Notes under the pieces: generated by a model | Told to the model about the DNA's origin: nothing | The model's input: only the letters and a program-made list of their open reading frames with translations | Database searches by the model: none | Position numbers and translations under genes: made by a program | Assembly: GCA_023392515.1 (NCBI GenBank) | Contig: JAEVYX010000037.1 | Coordinates: 1-50,591 of the forward strand | Length of the DNA: 50,591 bases | Reading direction: 5' to 3' | DNA from: Bacillota bacterium | GTDB lineage: Bacteria; Bacillota; Clostridia; Christensenellales; Aristaeellaceae | Shown: positions 1 to 8,292 of the stretch, piece by piece | Position numbering within the stretch: the stretch's first letter is position 1 | Layout: the number at the start of each line of letters is the position of its first letter

Positions 1-91
1 AGCCATGTAGTAAAAGCACACCATGTTCCCCACCTTGGTAAAAAAAGGGTTGGGCCTGCTCATCCTGAAAATTACGTTCTTTGCGCCGCAT
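1..91 (-). CDS. alpha/beta hydrolase (carboxylesterase-like), 5' end only
   Basis: Only the first 30 codons are inside the window; the gene runs off the left edge. The reading frame starts at an ATG (complement of 89-91) and gives a short polar N-terminus followed by YQGGEHGVLLLHG. The hydrophobic strand ending in HG is the typical oxyanion-hole region of monoacylglycerol-lipase or carboxylesterase type alpha/beta hydrolases. A GGAGG lies 13 bases upstream, a little far but usable. It follows ktrA by 18 bases on the same strand, so the two are probably co-transcribed. The nucleophile, the acid and the catalytic histidine lie outside the window, so the family call rests on one motif. Confidence 0.5.
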   Translation of the reverse strand, partial: MRRKERNFQDEQAQPFFYQGGEHGVLLLHG

Positions 92-109
92 ACTGCCGAT
101 TTCGCCTCC

Positions 110-769
110 TTAACGTTCCTCCAGTGCAGTTATATCTTGCTGCCTGCCCATAACCAAAAGGGAATCCCCTTCCTGGAAGCGGGTATCAGCAGATGGCGAA
201 GGAATAAAATCCTGACCACGGTGGATTCCAAGAATCGTTAGACCATGCTTGTTGCGTACATCCAGTCCGATGATTGTCTTCCCCGCCCAGCTTCTGGGCA
301 TTAGCACATCCACTAGCTGATAATCATTTGACAGCGAAATCAATTCCATCACGCTAGGTGTCACCAGGGATTTAGCCACCCGTGCTCCCATATCCCGCTC
401 AGGGAAAATGACCTGATCTACACCCACTTTACGCAAAACCTTGGCATGCAGTTCATCCATAGCCTTTGCCACAACCTGAGGTATACCCAATTCTTTGCAC
501 ATCAAGGCGACCAGGATGGAATCCCGTACGTTTTGGCCAATGCTTACAACTGCCACATCAAAATTTCTTGCACCGAGAGATTCCAGTACCCCCTCTTCGG
601 TAGCATCCGCCTGCACCGCTTGCGTAACCTCCTGGGCTACGTCCTCCACCAATTCGGCATCGGTATCCACTGCCAATACATCGTGACCCATGCGAAATAA
701 CGTTCTGGCAACGCTAGAGCCAAAACGGCCCAAACCTAATACTAAAAATTGCTTAGTTTTCCCTCGCAT
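110..769 (-). CDS. ktrA: KtrA/TrkA-type K+ channel regulatory (RCK) subunit
   Basis: Cytosolic gating subunit of a Ktr potassium uptake system. Residues about 7-125 form a Rossmann RCK_N domain with the nucleotide-binding GLGRFGSSVAR motif. Residues about 135-219 form the RCK_C (TrkA_C) domain expected to bind a second ligand such as c-di-AMP. Length (219 aa) matches KtrA and is half that of the duplicated TrkA. I chose the ATG at 769 because GGGAGG sits 9 bases before it; a start 30 bases upstream would overlap ktrB and has no ribosome binding site. It directly follows ktrB (22-base gap), its membrane partner. Confidence 0.93.
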   Translation of the reverse strand: MRGKTKQFLVLGLGRFGSSVARTLFRMGHDVLAVDTDAELVEDVAQEVTQAVQADATEEGVLESLGARNFDVAVVSIGQNVRDSILVALMCKELGIPQVVAKAMDELHAKVLRKVGVDQVIFPERDMGARVAKSLVTPSVMELISLSNDYQLVDVLMPRSWAGKTIIGLDVRNKHGLTILGIHRGQDFIPSPSADTRFQEGDSLLVMGRQQDITALEER

Positions 770-791
770 ACTGTTTTTCCTCCCGCTTGGC

Positions 792-2174
792 TTAACCAAT
801 CATAATACGTCCTTCCGGATAATGCAAGTGATTGGCAGTATTGCCCTGTTTGGCGCGTATGGCCATTGCGATGGTCAAAGGTCCAACTCTGCCAAAATAC
901 ATCATTAATATAAGCACAGCCCTGCTCATGCCAACAAGATTCGGCGTTCCGATTGCAGATACGCCCACGGTGCCAAAGGCAGAAGCAGCTTCAAACAACA
1001 GGTCAATAAAATTATACCCATTGCCGCTTTCCGTTAACGTCAAGGCCATTGTTCCAACAATCAAAATCATGAGGCTGATAAACAAAATGGCCAGCGCACG
1101 CCGCAAGAGATCCTGGGGAAGACGCTTTCCAAAAACATTCACATCCTCATGCCCGGAAATTGTATTGATAACAATCAACAATAATACGCTCATGGTGGTG
1201 GTTTTTACGCCACCGCCGGTAGAGGCCGGGGATGCGCCAATAAACATCAATATAACCGACATCAGTTTGGACGTCTGTGTCATGCTTGCCTGATCAATCG
1301 TATTAAAGCCTGCCGTACGCAGTGTTACAGACTGAAACCACGAATTCAGCACCTTTTCCGGCACAGTCATCCCTGACGCCAGCGTAGCAGGATTTTGCCA
1401 TTCGACAAGAAGGAAAAAGATGGTCCCCGATACAAGCAGTCCTGCCGTAATAGTCATTACCAATTTAGCGTGCAGTGTCAGCGCCGACAGGTCCTTGCGG
1501 TTTTTTATCACCTCGAACAAGACGGCAAAACCCATTCCACCTGTTATAATCAATGTGCTGATAGTCAGCACAACCAAGGGATCGGATGAAAAGTTCGTAA
1601 TGCTCTGATAATTGCCGAACAAATCAAATCCTGCATTGCAAAAAGCGCTTACAGCATGGAACAGGCTAAAATAAATTCCCTTGCCCAGCCCATACATCGG
1701 TATAAACCGTATTGACAGCACCAGTGCTCCCGCCAGCTCGAACAGTAGCGCCAAAGCGCCATACCACATGGACAGCCGGACCATTCCTGACAGGGTGGAG
1801 GTATTCATGGACTCCCGTATGAGAATCCGGTCCCACAGCGTAATACGCCTGCCCAGCATCACCATTACAAGAGTAGCCAGAACCATAAAGCCCAGCCCTC
1901 CGATTTGAAGCAAAAGAAGGATGACAATTTGCCCAAAAAGCGAAAAAGCTGTCCCCGTATCCACAACAACCAACCCTGTAACACATACAGCGGATGTTGC
2001 GGTAAATAAGCCTTCAAAAATTCCGATGCTCTTCCCATCAGCAGATGCAATGGGCAAAGACAGAACCGATGCCCCAAGCAAAATGAGAACAGCAAAGCCC
2101 AGAGCCAGAACCTGCTCCGGACGCATCGTTTTGCGCAGCCGATCCACCACTTGCCGCGCATTGGGAAAATGCAC
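792..2174 (-). CDS. ktrB: KtrB/TrkH-type K+ uptake membrane subunit
   Basis: Potassium-translocating membrane protein of the SKT superfamily; it forms the pore and is gated by the KtrA ring. Four M1-P-M2 repeats are visible, with P-loop glycines in CVTGL, CNAGF, RTAGF and GTVGV. The second M2 region carries the glycine-rich gate typical of KtrB. The longest frame begins at a TTG directly abutting AAAGGAG, which is too close to work. A GTG at 2172-2174 has GAGGAG 9 bases upstream and leaves the usual short cytosolic N-terminus, so I take it as the start (461 aa). The gene lies downstream of spoIIE on the same strand and no terminator is evident between them. Confidence 0.93.
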   Translation of the reverse strand: MHFPNARQVVDRLRKTMRPEQVLALGFAVLILLGASVLSLPIASADGKSIGIFEGLFTATSAVCVTGLVVVDTGTAFSLFGQIVILLLLQIGGLGFMVLATLVMVMLGRRITLWDRILIRESMNTSTLSGMVRLSMWYGALALLFELAGALVLSIRFIPMYGLGKGIYFSLFHAVSAFCNAGFDLFGNYQSITNFSSDPLVVLTISTLIITGGMGFAVLFEVIKNRKDLSALTLHAKLVMTITAGLLVSGTIFFLLVEWQNPATLASGMTVPEKVLNSWFQSVTLRTAGFNTIDQASMTQTSKLMSVILMFIGASPASTGGGVKTTTMSVLLLIVINTISGHEDVNVFGKRLPQDLLRRALAILFISLMILIVGTMALTLTESGNGYNFIDLLFEAASAFGTVGVSAIGTPNLVGMSRAVLILMMYFGRVGPLTIAMAIRAKQGNTANHLHYPEGRIMIG

Positions 2175-2307
2175 AACCCCACACTCCTCATCCATCCATA
2201 TTGATTGACAAACAAGAATAGTATATCTCTTTTGGCCCAGGTTGTACAGCCCCCTATTTAAATATGCCGTCTGTGCAGACAACTCCTTTCTTCTTCTGAC
2301 AATTTGT

Positions 2308-4653
2308 TTATGCAGCAGATTGTCCGCCCGCTACTTTCACTGTTAAAACCGTCATATCATCTTTGGGTATTCCGCCGGCAGTGATTAAAGCGCTGCGCAG
2401 AAGTGCATCGGCCATACGCTGCGGATCTTCATAAAAGTTATGGGATATGGCTTTTTCCAAAGACATGCTATCCGGATATGCATCCTGTACACCATCACTG
2501 ATAAAGATGAGAAAGTCCCCATCATAAAGGCGCAGTCGTTGGCAGATCGGTGTGACATGCTCCAATATGCCAAGGGGCAGCGCTACCCCCACAATGGATT
2601 TTACATGTCCACCGCGGACAAGATAGGAGGTACAAGCCCCCAGCTTTTCGATTTCCGCCTCCCCCGTCCACAGATCGAGTACGCAAAGATCCACCGTGGC
2701 GAATTTTTCTCCTCCCGAGGCGGAAAGCATCATGCCGTTCACTGCAGTAATCGCCTGTTCTCTGGTATATCCCGTAGCAAGGCATAACGAAAGAAGCTCC
2801 AGCGTTTTTTGACTTTCGCAACGGGCGTTTTCTCCATGGCCCATGCCGTCTGACAAGGCAATCAAGCAAGCGCCTCCCGGATATACATCCTGGAGTACCG
2901 CATCCCCGCTCACCGGCACCTCTCCGCCTTCCGGCTGCTTTGCGCAAAGAGTGGCACTTCCCGTACAAACTGAGAAGGCTGGGACCTCTTCCAAAAGCAG
3001 CCTCCCTTTTTCCAAGGCAGCCTCCCGCATGTTCAAATGTACTTTTTCCCATAGAGCTTCAATCAGTTTTTCCGGTTGCCATCTGGCAAAGGAGAGGGGC
3101 TCCCCCTCGATGCCTACTTGCAAATGGCCTGCAACCTGGCGGGCATAGGCCAATTTCCCGGGAAATCCGATTTCTCTGATTACCTTGGATACCTCATAGG
3201 CCGCCTGCAAATCCCCTATCGTTTCTCCGGTCACCATCTGGGCCATTTTTCCTACTGATCTAGCCATAGCTATCAAATGCGTACGTATCATATCGCGTTC
3301 ATACTGTGCCCTTAACTCCTGAGCCTTTTGGCTGCGTTTCTCCTTTTGGATGTTTTTAGCCGCTTCCTGCAATCCATGCAGGCGGATGCAGCCGCAGCCT
3401 CTCAGAGCGGTCACAGCCTTTTCCAGAGCCTCTTCCCCCTTATCCGCCTGTTCCATAACCGCTTGCAGCATTGCTTTTGTATGTGAGAATTTCTCATCCC
3501 AGCAAGTCTGAAGCTGCGCGCAGTTCCTGCAAAAGACGGCGGCCAATTGCTCTGCAGCGGGCGTTTCGCTCTGCCCAGCTACGGTAGGCAGAGACTCTGC
3601 CATCTTTTCCATTAAGCTTTCCCATCGGCGCATCTGTTCGGATGCAAATGCGTTTTCCATGCCGGCATGAACCGGCTGGGCCGCGAGCAACAGTGCTTTT
3701 AAATGTAATAGCGGCCTTTCGTCCAGCTTCCAAAACAAAAGGCATCCTACAAGTGCCGCACCGTGGCTTAGTGGGGAATATGATGATCCCGTGAATAGAG
3801 ACGCCAGCAGGTGAGCCAGCAAAAACAAAATCCAGACTTCCCAGCGTTTTCCTCTCCCCATGACTAGCCCCGATAAAAGTCCACCCAGAGAAAGCTGCAC
3901 CATAATCAAGCTATCGTGGCCACTCAGCGCCAAGGCTGCCCCCATCAGGAGACCGCCGCAAACAGCAGCAGCGCTTCCGGCTGAATAGGCAAGTGCACAG
4001 ATCAAGGCTGTAGCAAGCGCTTGCCCGATATTGATGGTAAACAGCTCCATAAAACCTGTGCCTGTTAACAGAAGGATAGCCAGCATCAGGCAGCAAAGCT
4101 TGTCATCCATAGAAAGCGTATGCCTGCTGCTGGATAGCACTCCAACTGCCTGTTTAAATGCCGGGGCGGCCACTGCCCCCATCAAAACCGCAGCACCGCT
4201 CAGCAGTATGGAACCCGGAACATCAGAGAAAAAGGAAATAAACAGACGGGGCAAAAGGGCCGCAGCGGATATAATCGCCAAGCCCAAATCCCCTCTTTTT
4301 TTCCACCATGGGGAGACAAGAATCATTCCCAGGATACCGGCATACTGCCAGGCATCCAAAGAAATGCCCCACAACATTCGCATGCCAAGAGCCGCACCTG
4401 CCCCGACAGCCGGCCATATCAGAGAATAGCCGGAAACACCCAGTGCGGCAATCCAGGCCACCGCAAACGGAGAGGGTACAGTAAAGCATTGAGAAAAGGA
4501 AAAGAAGAAAGTACATGCTGCAAGAAGGCAGGGCTGACATACAGCCCGAACCCAGCTATCAATAAATATTCTGGCCTTGGCGTTAAATTCATTAAATACG
4601 CTGGCACGATTTCTCTTTTTTACATATTCTGTCGACTGCGCGCTGGTCTCCAT
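2308..4653 (-). CDS. spoIIE: stage II sporulation protein E (SpoIIE phosphatase)
   Basis: Membrane-bound PPM phosphatase that dephosphorylates SpoIIAA in the forespore and so frees sigma F; it also has a role at the asymmetric septum. The N-terminal ~300 residues contain about ten hydrophobic segments. A central region with a CRNCAQLQTC cysteine cluster and coiled-coil character follows. The C-terminal ~200 residues hold the phosphatase domain with metal-binding signatures LSDGMGHGENA and FISDGVQDAYPD and the terminal PKDDMTVLTVKV. Length (781 aa) is close to the family norm of about 820. The start at 4653 is preceded by a G-rich ribosome binding site; the upstream in-frame start has none. 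Its presence marks an endospore-former. Confidence 0.96.
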   Translation of the reverse strand: METSAQSTEYVKKRNRASVFNEFNAKARIFIDSWVRAVCQPCLLAACTFFFSFSQCFTVPSPFAVAWIAALGVSGYSLIWPAVGAGAALGMRMLWGISLDAWQYAGILGMILVSPWWKKRGDLGLAIISAAALLPRLFISFFSDVPGSILLSGAAVLMGAVAAPAFKQAVGVLSSSRHTLSMDDKLCCLMLAILLLTGTGFMELFTINIGQALATALICALAYSAGSAAAVCGGLLMGAALALSGHDSLIMVQLSLGGLLSGLVMGRGKRWEVWILFLLAHLLASLFTGSSYSPLSHGAALVGCLLFWKLDERPLLHLKALLLAAQPVHAGMENAFASEQMRRWESLMEKMAESLPTVAGQSETPAAEQLAAVFCRNCAQLQTCWDEKFSHTKAMLQAVMEQADKGEEALEKAVTALRGCGCIRLHGLQEAAKNIQKEKRSQKAQELRAQYERDMIRTHLIAMARSVGKMAQMVTGETIGDLQAAYEVSKVIREIGFPGKLAYARQVAGHLQVGIEGEPLSFARWQPEKLIEALWEKVHLNMREAALEKGRLLLEEVPAFSVCTGSATLCAKQPEGGEVPVSGDAVLQDVYPGGACLIALSDGMGHGENARCESQKTLELLSLCLATGYTREQAITAVNGMMLSASGGEKFATVDLCVLDLWTGEAEIEKLGACTSYLVRGGHVKSIVGVALPLGILEHVTPICQRLRLYDGDFLIFISDGVQDAYPDSMSLEKAISHNFYEDPQRMADALLRSALITAGGIPKDDMTVLTVKVAGGQSAA

Positions 4654-4694
4654 GCCGCAATCCCCCCCCCTATAGCGATCAAATAGATGTTTAC

Positions 4695-4740
4695 AGTATA
4701 GCGGGACAGGCTTCGGCTCCATGTCGTATTGATTTGCGAA
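4695..4740 (-). promoter_or_regulatory. candidate spoIIE promoter with two Spo0A-box-like sequences
   Basis: Read on the minus strand there is a TATACT (-10 at 4695-4700) about 35 bases before the spoIIE ribosome binding site. Where a -35 would be there is no good hexamer. Instead two near matches to the Spo0A box TGTCGAA occur on the plus strand: TGTCGTA (4722-4728) and TTGCGAA (4734-4740), each 6 of 7. Spo0A-activated spoIIE promoters in Bacillus have boxes in this position. The matches are short and the call is tentative. Confidence 0.35.
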
Positions 4741-4776
4741 AGAGGTCCCCTATGCGCGTAATGTGCCAAAGAACGC

Positions 4777-4815
4777 AAAAAGTGCTTTGCAAAGCACAAG
4801 CTACTGCAAAGCACT
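4777..4815 (-). terminator. rho-independent terminator of the amino acid ABC operon
   Basis: Perfect 10-base inverted repeat AGTGCTTTGC / GCAAAGCACT (4781-4790 and 4806-4815), followed on the minus strand by a run of five U. It lies just after the last permease gene and ahead of the spoIIE promoter, so it closes the four-gene transporter operon. Confidence 0.85.
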
Positions 4816-4828
4816 TTCCCTTCGTTTT

Positions 4829-5509
4829 TTAACGCACCATTCCTTTTGCGGCATCATCTCTTGTATGGCGGGCGATAGCGGAGAATATGAAATTGATGAT
4901 ATAATACACAAGTGCGACCGTCATATAGATGACAATAATGTCCTCCGCCGTTACCATGGTGCGGTGCGCAGCGGCAATTTTGCTCGTAAAGGAAAGCTCA
5001 TAGGTACCTACCAATGCGCAAAAAGAAGTATCCTTAATGGTAGTAACAAACTGGCTGATTAAAGGAGAACGGATGCGGCGTACCGCCTGGGGCACAATCA
5101 CATACCAAAGTCCCTTCACCCAGCTGAAGCCCTGGGAATATGCTGCCTCCCACTGGCCTTTGCCTACACTGTTCAACCCACCGCGGACAATTTCAGCCAC
5201 AATGGCAGAGGTAAATATCGTCATGGCCGCGATGCCGCTTTCCAGCGGCGGGAGTTTCGTCATAAACCGCATAGCTACAATGAATAGTGTAAGCGGAATA
5301 TTGCGTACTGTCTCAATATAAACCGCTGCCAACTGCTTTAGCACCGGAATTTTGCTTTGCCGCAAAAGGCCCAATATTGTGCCGAAAACAAAGCTGAGGG
5401 CGATGGTGCACAAGGCGATGTACAGCGTATTAAGAAGGCCTTGCCCAAGGAAAGCCATAATCTTTACCGTAAAGACTTTTTGAATCGCGGCAATCCAACG
5501 ATTATCCAT
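4829..5509 (-). CDS. polar amino acid ABC transporter permease (HisM/GlnP family), second subunit
   Basis: Inner-membrane subunit of a polar amino acid importer. It has the TLYIALCTIALSFVFGTILG first helix and the family's EAA loop, here QWEAAYSQGFSWVKG followed by VIVPQAVRRIRSPL, which docks on the ATPase. About five membrane segments are predicted in 226 residues, normal for the family. AAAGGAG lies 8 bases before the ATG. It overlaps the preceding permease gene by 8 bases, implying translational coupling and a heterodimeric pore. Substrate cannot be told from this subunit. Confidence 0.92.
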   Translation of the reverse strand: MDNRWIAAIQKVFTVKIMAFLGQGLLNTLYIALCTIALSFVFGTILGLLRQSKIPVLKQLAAVYIETVRNIPLTLFIVAMRFMTKLPPLESGIAAMTIFTSAIVAEIVRGGLNSVGKGQWEAAYSQGFSWVKGLWYVIVPQAVRRIRSPLISQFVTTIKDTSFCALVGTYELSFTSKIAAAHRTMVTAEDIIVIYMTVALVYYIINFIFSAIARHTRDDAAKGMVR

Positions 5510-6185
5510 TGCTCATACTCCTTTTCTCCAGCTTTCGGGCCAAAAGGGAGATGGGCAGGCATATGACAAGATACAGCACCCCGGTCATCACAAAAGTTGG
5601 GCCATATATCAGGTTGTTGCCGCTCCATGTGTTTGCTGCATACATCAATTCCCCTCCGGCGATAACGGCCATCACCGAAGAGTTCTTGATCAGGTTCACT
5701 GCTTGGTTTGTTAAAGGCGGCAATCCGATTTTTACTGCCTGGGGCAGCACAACCCGGAACATGCTGCCCAAGAAGCTGAACCCCTGGCTGGAAGCAGCTT
5801 CCAACTGGCCAAAAGGTACAGCCTTGATTGCGCTGAACACAATATCCGTAGCATAGGCGCCGGTATACAGCGCCAAGCCTATCACGCCAATGGAAACCGT
5901 ATCCCATATAACGCCGATCTTGGGCAGCATATTGTAATAGATGAAGACCTGTATGACCAGCGGTGTATTTTGAAAGATGGACATATAGACTTTTATGATT
6001 CCGATTAACACCTTCTGCTTGCTGCAAAGGATCATTCCCCCCGCAATACCAATGAGAAGGGTAAAGAACAATCCAAGCCCGGAAATAAAAAGCGTTCGCA
6101 TAAACCCCTGGGCAAAGAATTGCCAATCCTGAAACCAGGTCATCCAGTTTTGCCATGAGAAGGGTCCGTTTTGCACGGGCGTCAC
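5502..6185 (-). CDS. polar amino acid ABC transporter permease, first subunit
   Basis: Second membrane subunit of the same importer. It carries FMRTLFISGLGLFFTLLIG and the EAA loop QLEAASSQGFSFLGS followed by RVVLPQAVKIGLPPL. The longest frame starts at an ATG (6236), but that ATG sits in the loop of an 11-base-pair hairpin and lacks a ribosome binding site. A GTG at 6183-6185 (or a second at 6174-6176, 10 bases after AAGGG) is better placed and gives a family-typical length near 228 aa. I use 6185 and regard the start as unsettled. The 3' end overlaps the next permease by 8 bases. Confidence 0.85.
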   Translation of the reverse strand: MTPVQNGPFSWQNWMTWFQDWQFFAQGFMRTLFISGLGLFFTLLIGIAGGMILCSKQKVLIGIIKVYMSIFQNTPLVIQVFIYYNMLPKIGVIWDTVSIGVIGLALYTGAYATDIVFSAIKAVPFGQLEAASSQGFSFLGSMFRVVLPQAVKIGLPPLTNQAVNLIKNSSVMAVIAGGELMYAANTWSGNNLIYGPTFVMTGVLYLVICLPISLLARKLEKRSMSNG

Positions 6186-6219
6186 ATCCCTTTTGCAGTT
6201 GTCGAAAATAAACAGGGAA

Positions 6220-6254
6220 AGTTTCCGCCACCCCATGAGGCGGCGGAAACTTGC
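6220..6254 (-). repeat. intercistronic hairpin after the substrate-binding-protein gene
   Basis: Perfect 11-base inverted repeat AAGTTTCCGCC / GGCGGAAACTT with a 12-base spacer, between the binding-protein gene and the first permease gene. On the minus strand only a broken U-rich stretch follows, so it is a weak terminator at best. The position fits an mRNA-stabilising or attenuating hairpin that raises binding protein over permease. Confidence 0.6.
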
Positions 6255-6315
6255 ACATATACTCTGCCCTTGTTACACCAACCGAAAGGAGAGGTTATGG
6301 CTTCCCTTTTGTCTG

Positions 6316-7203
6316 TTACTGAGCAGGCGCGGGGCTGGGAGTAGCGGCGGCCAATTTTTCGGCAGCTTCCCATAGAGATACGCCGTATGCATCCACTTCG
6401 TCCCAATTTACCGCAACCAGGCCCCAGTTGGCAACCATCTCATCCATGGTGCCTGCGGCGCGCAGTTCATTAATCACTCCGTCTACGGCAGCTAACAATT
6501 CGAGGTTTCCCTTTTTTATCGCTACGCCGTAGGGCTGGCTGGCAAAAGAATCCGGCAGAAGGGTCACGGTATCATCCACATATCCCATCAAAATCGCTTT
6601 GTCTACGGAGAAGCAATCCACCCGGCCGCTATCCAAGGCCGCCTTGATGTCCGGATAGGTGGGAAACTCCAGAAATTCCATGGTATACCCGGCTTCGCCG
6701 GCTGCAGCATTCAAGGCATCTTTGGTGGTGGCTGATTGGGCTACCCCAATTTTCTTGCCATTCAAATCCGCAAAACCTGTAATGCCGGAATCCGCCTTCA
6801 CCAGCAAGCCAATGGCATCCACAAAGTAGGGTTTGGAGAACTCATATTGCAAGATACGTTCGGGCTTAATGGTGAACGTGGCAATCACCATGTCAAGTTC
6901 GCCTGTATCAAGCAGCGGTCCGCGGGTCGCTGCCGTGACGGCTGTAAATTCAACGGCGTTTTCATCACCAAGAATTTTTTTGGCGATAGCTTTGGCCAAA
7001 TCAATCTCCAAGCCTTCAAACGCTCCGCCCAGTTCCTGATATCCAAACTTGGGCACATCGGCCTTTACGCCAACAAGCAGCTTGCCTCGATTTAAAATCG
7101 CCTTAACGGCAGGGTCTTCCGTATTCACCGCCGTTTCCGCAAAAGCAGCGGAGGCTGCCAGTACAAGCATTGCCACAAGCAGGATCGCAAGCATCCTTTT
7201 CAT
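6316..7203 (-). CDS. amino acid ABC transporter substrate-binding protein (SBP_bac_3)
   Basis: Extracytoplasmic receptor of the importer. A signal peptide (MKRMLAILLVAMLVLAASAAFA) ends in AFA-E and has no lipobox cysteine. The mature protein begins with an ILNRGKLLVGVKADVP strand typical of the HisJ/GlnH family. FTIKPERILQYEFSKPY carries the arginine expected to bind the ligand carboxylate, and VDCFSVDKAILMGY holds the C-lobe acidic residue. A proline/alanine tail (TPSPAPAQ) ends the 295 residues. Substrate class is probably glutamate, glutamine or a similar polar amino acid, but which one cannot be read. GGAGGG is placed 8 bases before the ATG. Confidence 0.92.
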   Translation of the reverse strand: MKRMLAILLVAMLVLAASAAFAETAVNTEDPAVKAILNRGKLLVGVKADVPKFGYQELGGAFEGLEIDLAKAIAKKILGDENAVEFTAVTAATRGPLLDTGELDMVIATFTIKPERILQYEFSKPYFVDAIGLLVKADSGITGFADLNGKKIGVAQSATTKDALNAAAGEAGYTMEFLEFPTYPDIKAALDSGRVDCFSVDKAILMGYVDDTVTLLPDSFASQPYGVAIKKGNLELLAAVDGVINELRAAGTMDEMVANWGLVAVNWDEVDAYGVSLWEAAEKLAAATPSPAPAQ

Positions 7204-7226
7204 CCAAATTCCCTCCTTAATTTGTT

Positions 7227-7955
7227 TTAATGTAATATCTTGCCCAAGAATGAACTGGTTCGCTCGTTCTCTGGGCGATGAAACACCTGCTGAGGTGTGC
7301 CATCTTCCAAAATGTTGCCCCCATCCAGGAAAAGCACCCGGTCGGCTATATGCTCTGCATAGCTCATCTCATGGGTGACAAAAAGCATGGTAATGTTTTC
7401 TTTTGCCACCCGCTCCATAATTTCCAGAACTTCCTTGATCATTTCCGGGTCTAGCGCCGAGGTGGGTTCGTCGAACAGAAGGATTTCAGGTTTCATGGTC
7501 AGCGCCCTGGCAATAGCAACCCGCTGCTGCTGGCCGCCGGACAACTGGCTTGGATATGCATCCTTCTTCTCGATGATATTCACATCCCGCAAATGCTGCA
7601 AGGCTCGCTCTGTGACTTCCTTTTTACTTTCTCCCTTTAAAACCATGGGAGCCATGGTCAGGTTCTCCAACACTGTTTTATGTGGATACAGGTTAAAGTT
7701 TTGAAACACCATACCAATATCCTGTCGGGCTCTATATAGCTGCCTTCCCCTCAAGGAGCACATATCCTTTCCGTTGACAAGCACCTTGCCATGGCTTGGT
7801 TTTTCAAATAGATTGATGGTCCGCAAAAGCGTGCTTTTCCCGCTGCCGCTGGGGCCGATGATAACCGTTTTTGATCCATCGGGGATATCGAGACTAATCC
7901 CTTTCAATACATGCAGTTCCCCAAAGCGAACGTGCACATCTTGAAACGAAATCAT
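7227..7955 (-). CDS. amino acid ABC transporter ATP-binding protein (GlnQ/HisP family)
   Basis: Energises the amino acid importer. Walker A GPSGSGKST, Q-loop NFNLYPHKT, signature LSGGQQQRVAIARAL, Walker B ILLFDEPTSALDPE and H-loop VTHEM are all present and intact in 242 residues. It is the first gene of the operon, 23 bases ahead of the binding-protein gene, with a strong GGAGGGG ribosome binding site. The promoter at 8054-8082 lies about 90 bases upstream of the start. Confidence 0.96.
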   Translation of the reverse strand: MISFQDVHVRFGELHVLKGISLDIPDGSKTVIIGPSGSGKSTLLRTINLFEKPSHGKVLVNGKDMCSLRGRQLYRARQDIGMVFQNFNLYPHKTVLENLTMAPMVLKGESKKEVTERALQHLRDVNIIEKKDAYPSQLSGGQQQRVAIARALTMKPEILLFDEPTSALDPEMIKEVLEIMERVAKENITMLFVTHEMSYAEHIADRVLFLDGGNILEDGTPQQVFHRPENERTSSFLGKILH

Positions 7956-8053
7956 AATAAACCCCTCCTTAATAAAGAATGGACACAGGGCATCCGTTCC
8001 GACTGCATTGTCGGCCTACCCGCATCCAAGCGCCGCGTTATGGAATTGAATCT

Positions 8054-8082
8054 ATTATACGCAAGCAATTGCAGGATGTCAA
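8054..8082 (-). promoter_or_regulatory. consensus sigma-A promoter of the amino acid ABC operon
   Basis: On the minus strand TTGACA (8077-8082), a 17-base spacer, then TATAAT (8054-8059). Both hexamers are exact consensus. Transcription should start near 8047. Confidence 0.9.
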
Positions 8083-8232
8083 TTCAAATTATTCATAAGT
8101 ACAGGATTAGAACAATCATTATAAGGGTCTTTCGGACTATTTCTTTTTCTATTTGAATATATTAAAGTCGAATTCTGTCATTTTCAATTATCCGTCAATA
8201 CCCGCCATTAAGCATTGCAAACACAATAAGAG

Positions 8233-8265
8233 AAAAAGCTCCTGCCCAAACCATTGGGCAGGAGC
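8233..8265 (-). terminator. terminator of the D-glutamate/5-oxoproline operon
   Basis: Perfect 12-base inverted repeat GCTCCTGCCCAA / TTGGGCAGGAGC (8238-8249, 8254-8265) with a 4-base loop, followed on the minus strand by five U. It lies 28 bases after the pxpA stop. Confidence 0.93.
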
Positions 8266-8292
8266 GGCAATAATAGGCCAATAGCTATATAA

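Larger units (their letters stand above)
7956..8292. other. intergenic region between the pxp operon and the amino acid ABC operon
   Basis: No gene is seen in this 337-base stretch. From right to left it holds the pxpA terminator (8233-8265), an AT-rich block of about 140 bases without recognised motifs, the ABC operon promoter (8054-8082) and a leader of roughly 90 bases. A short tandem CGGAAC-type repeat near 8000 in the leader has no assigned role. Confidence 0.7.

Noticed and set aside
2172..2282. TTG start for ktrB at 2282
   Set aside because: AAAGGAG abuts the TTG with no spacing and the extra 36 residues do not resemble KtrB N-termini; the GTG at 2174 is better placed.
2175..2307. c-di-AMP (ydaO-type) riboswitch before ktrB
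   Set aside because: The gap to spoIIE is too short and the conserved ydaO elements are not visible.
5464..6258. 264-residue minus-strand frame overlapping the first amino acid permease
   Set aside because: Wrong frame: it is rich in Arg, Cys and Gly and has no membrane segments, whereas the alternative frame gives a clean permease with its EAA loop.
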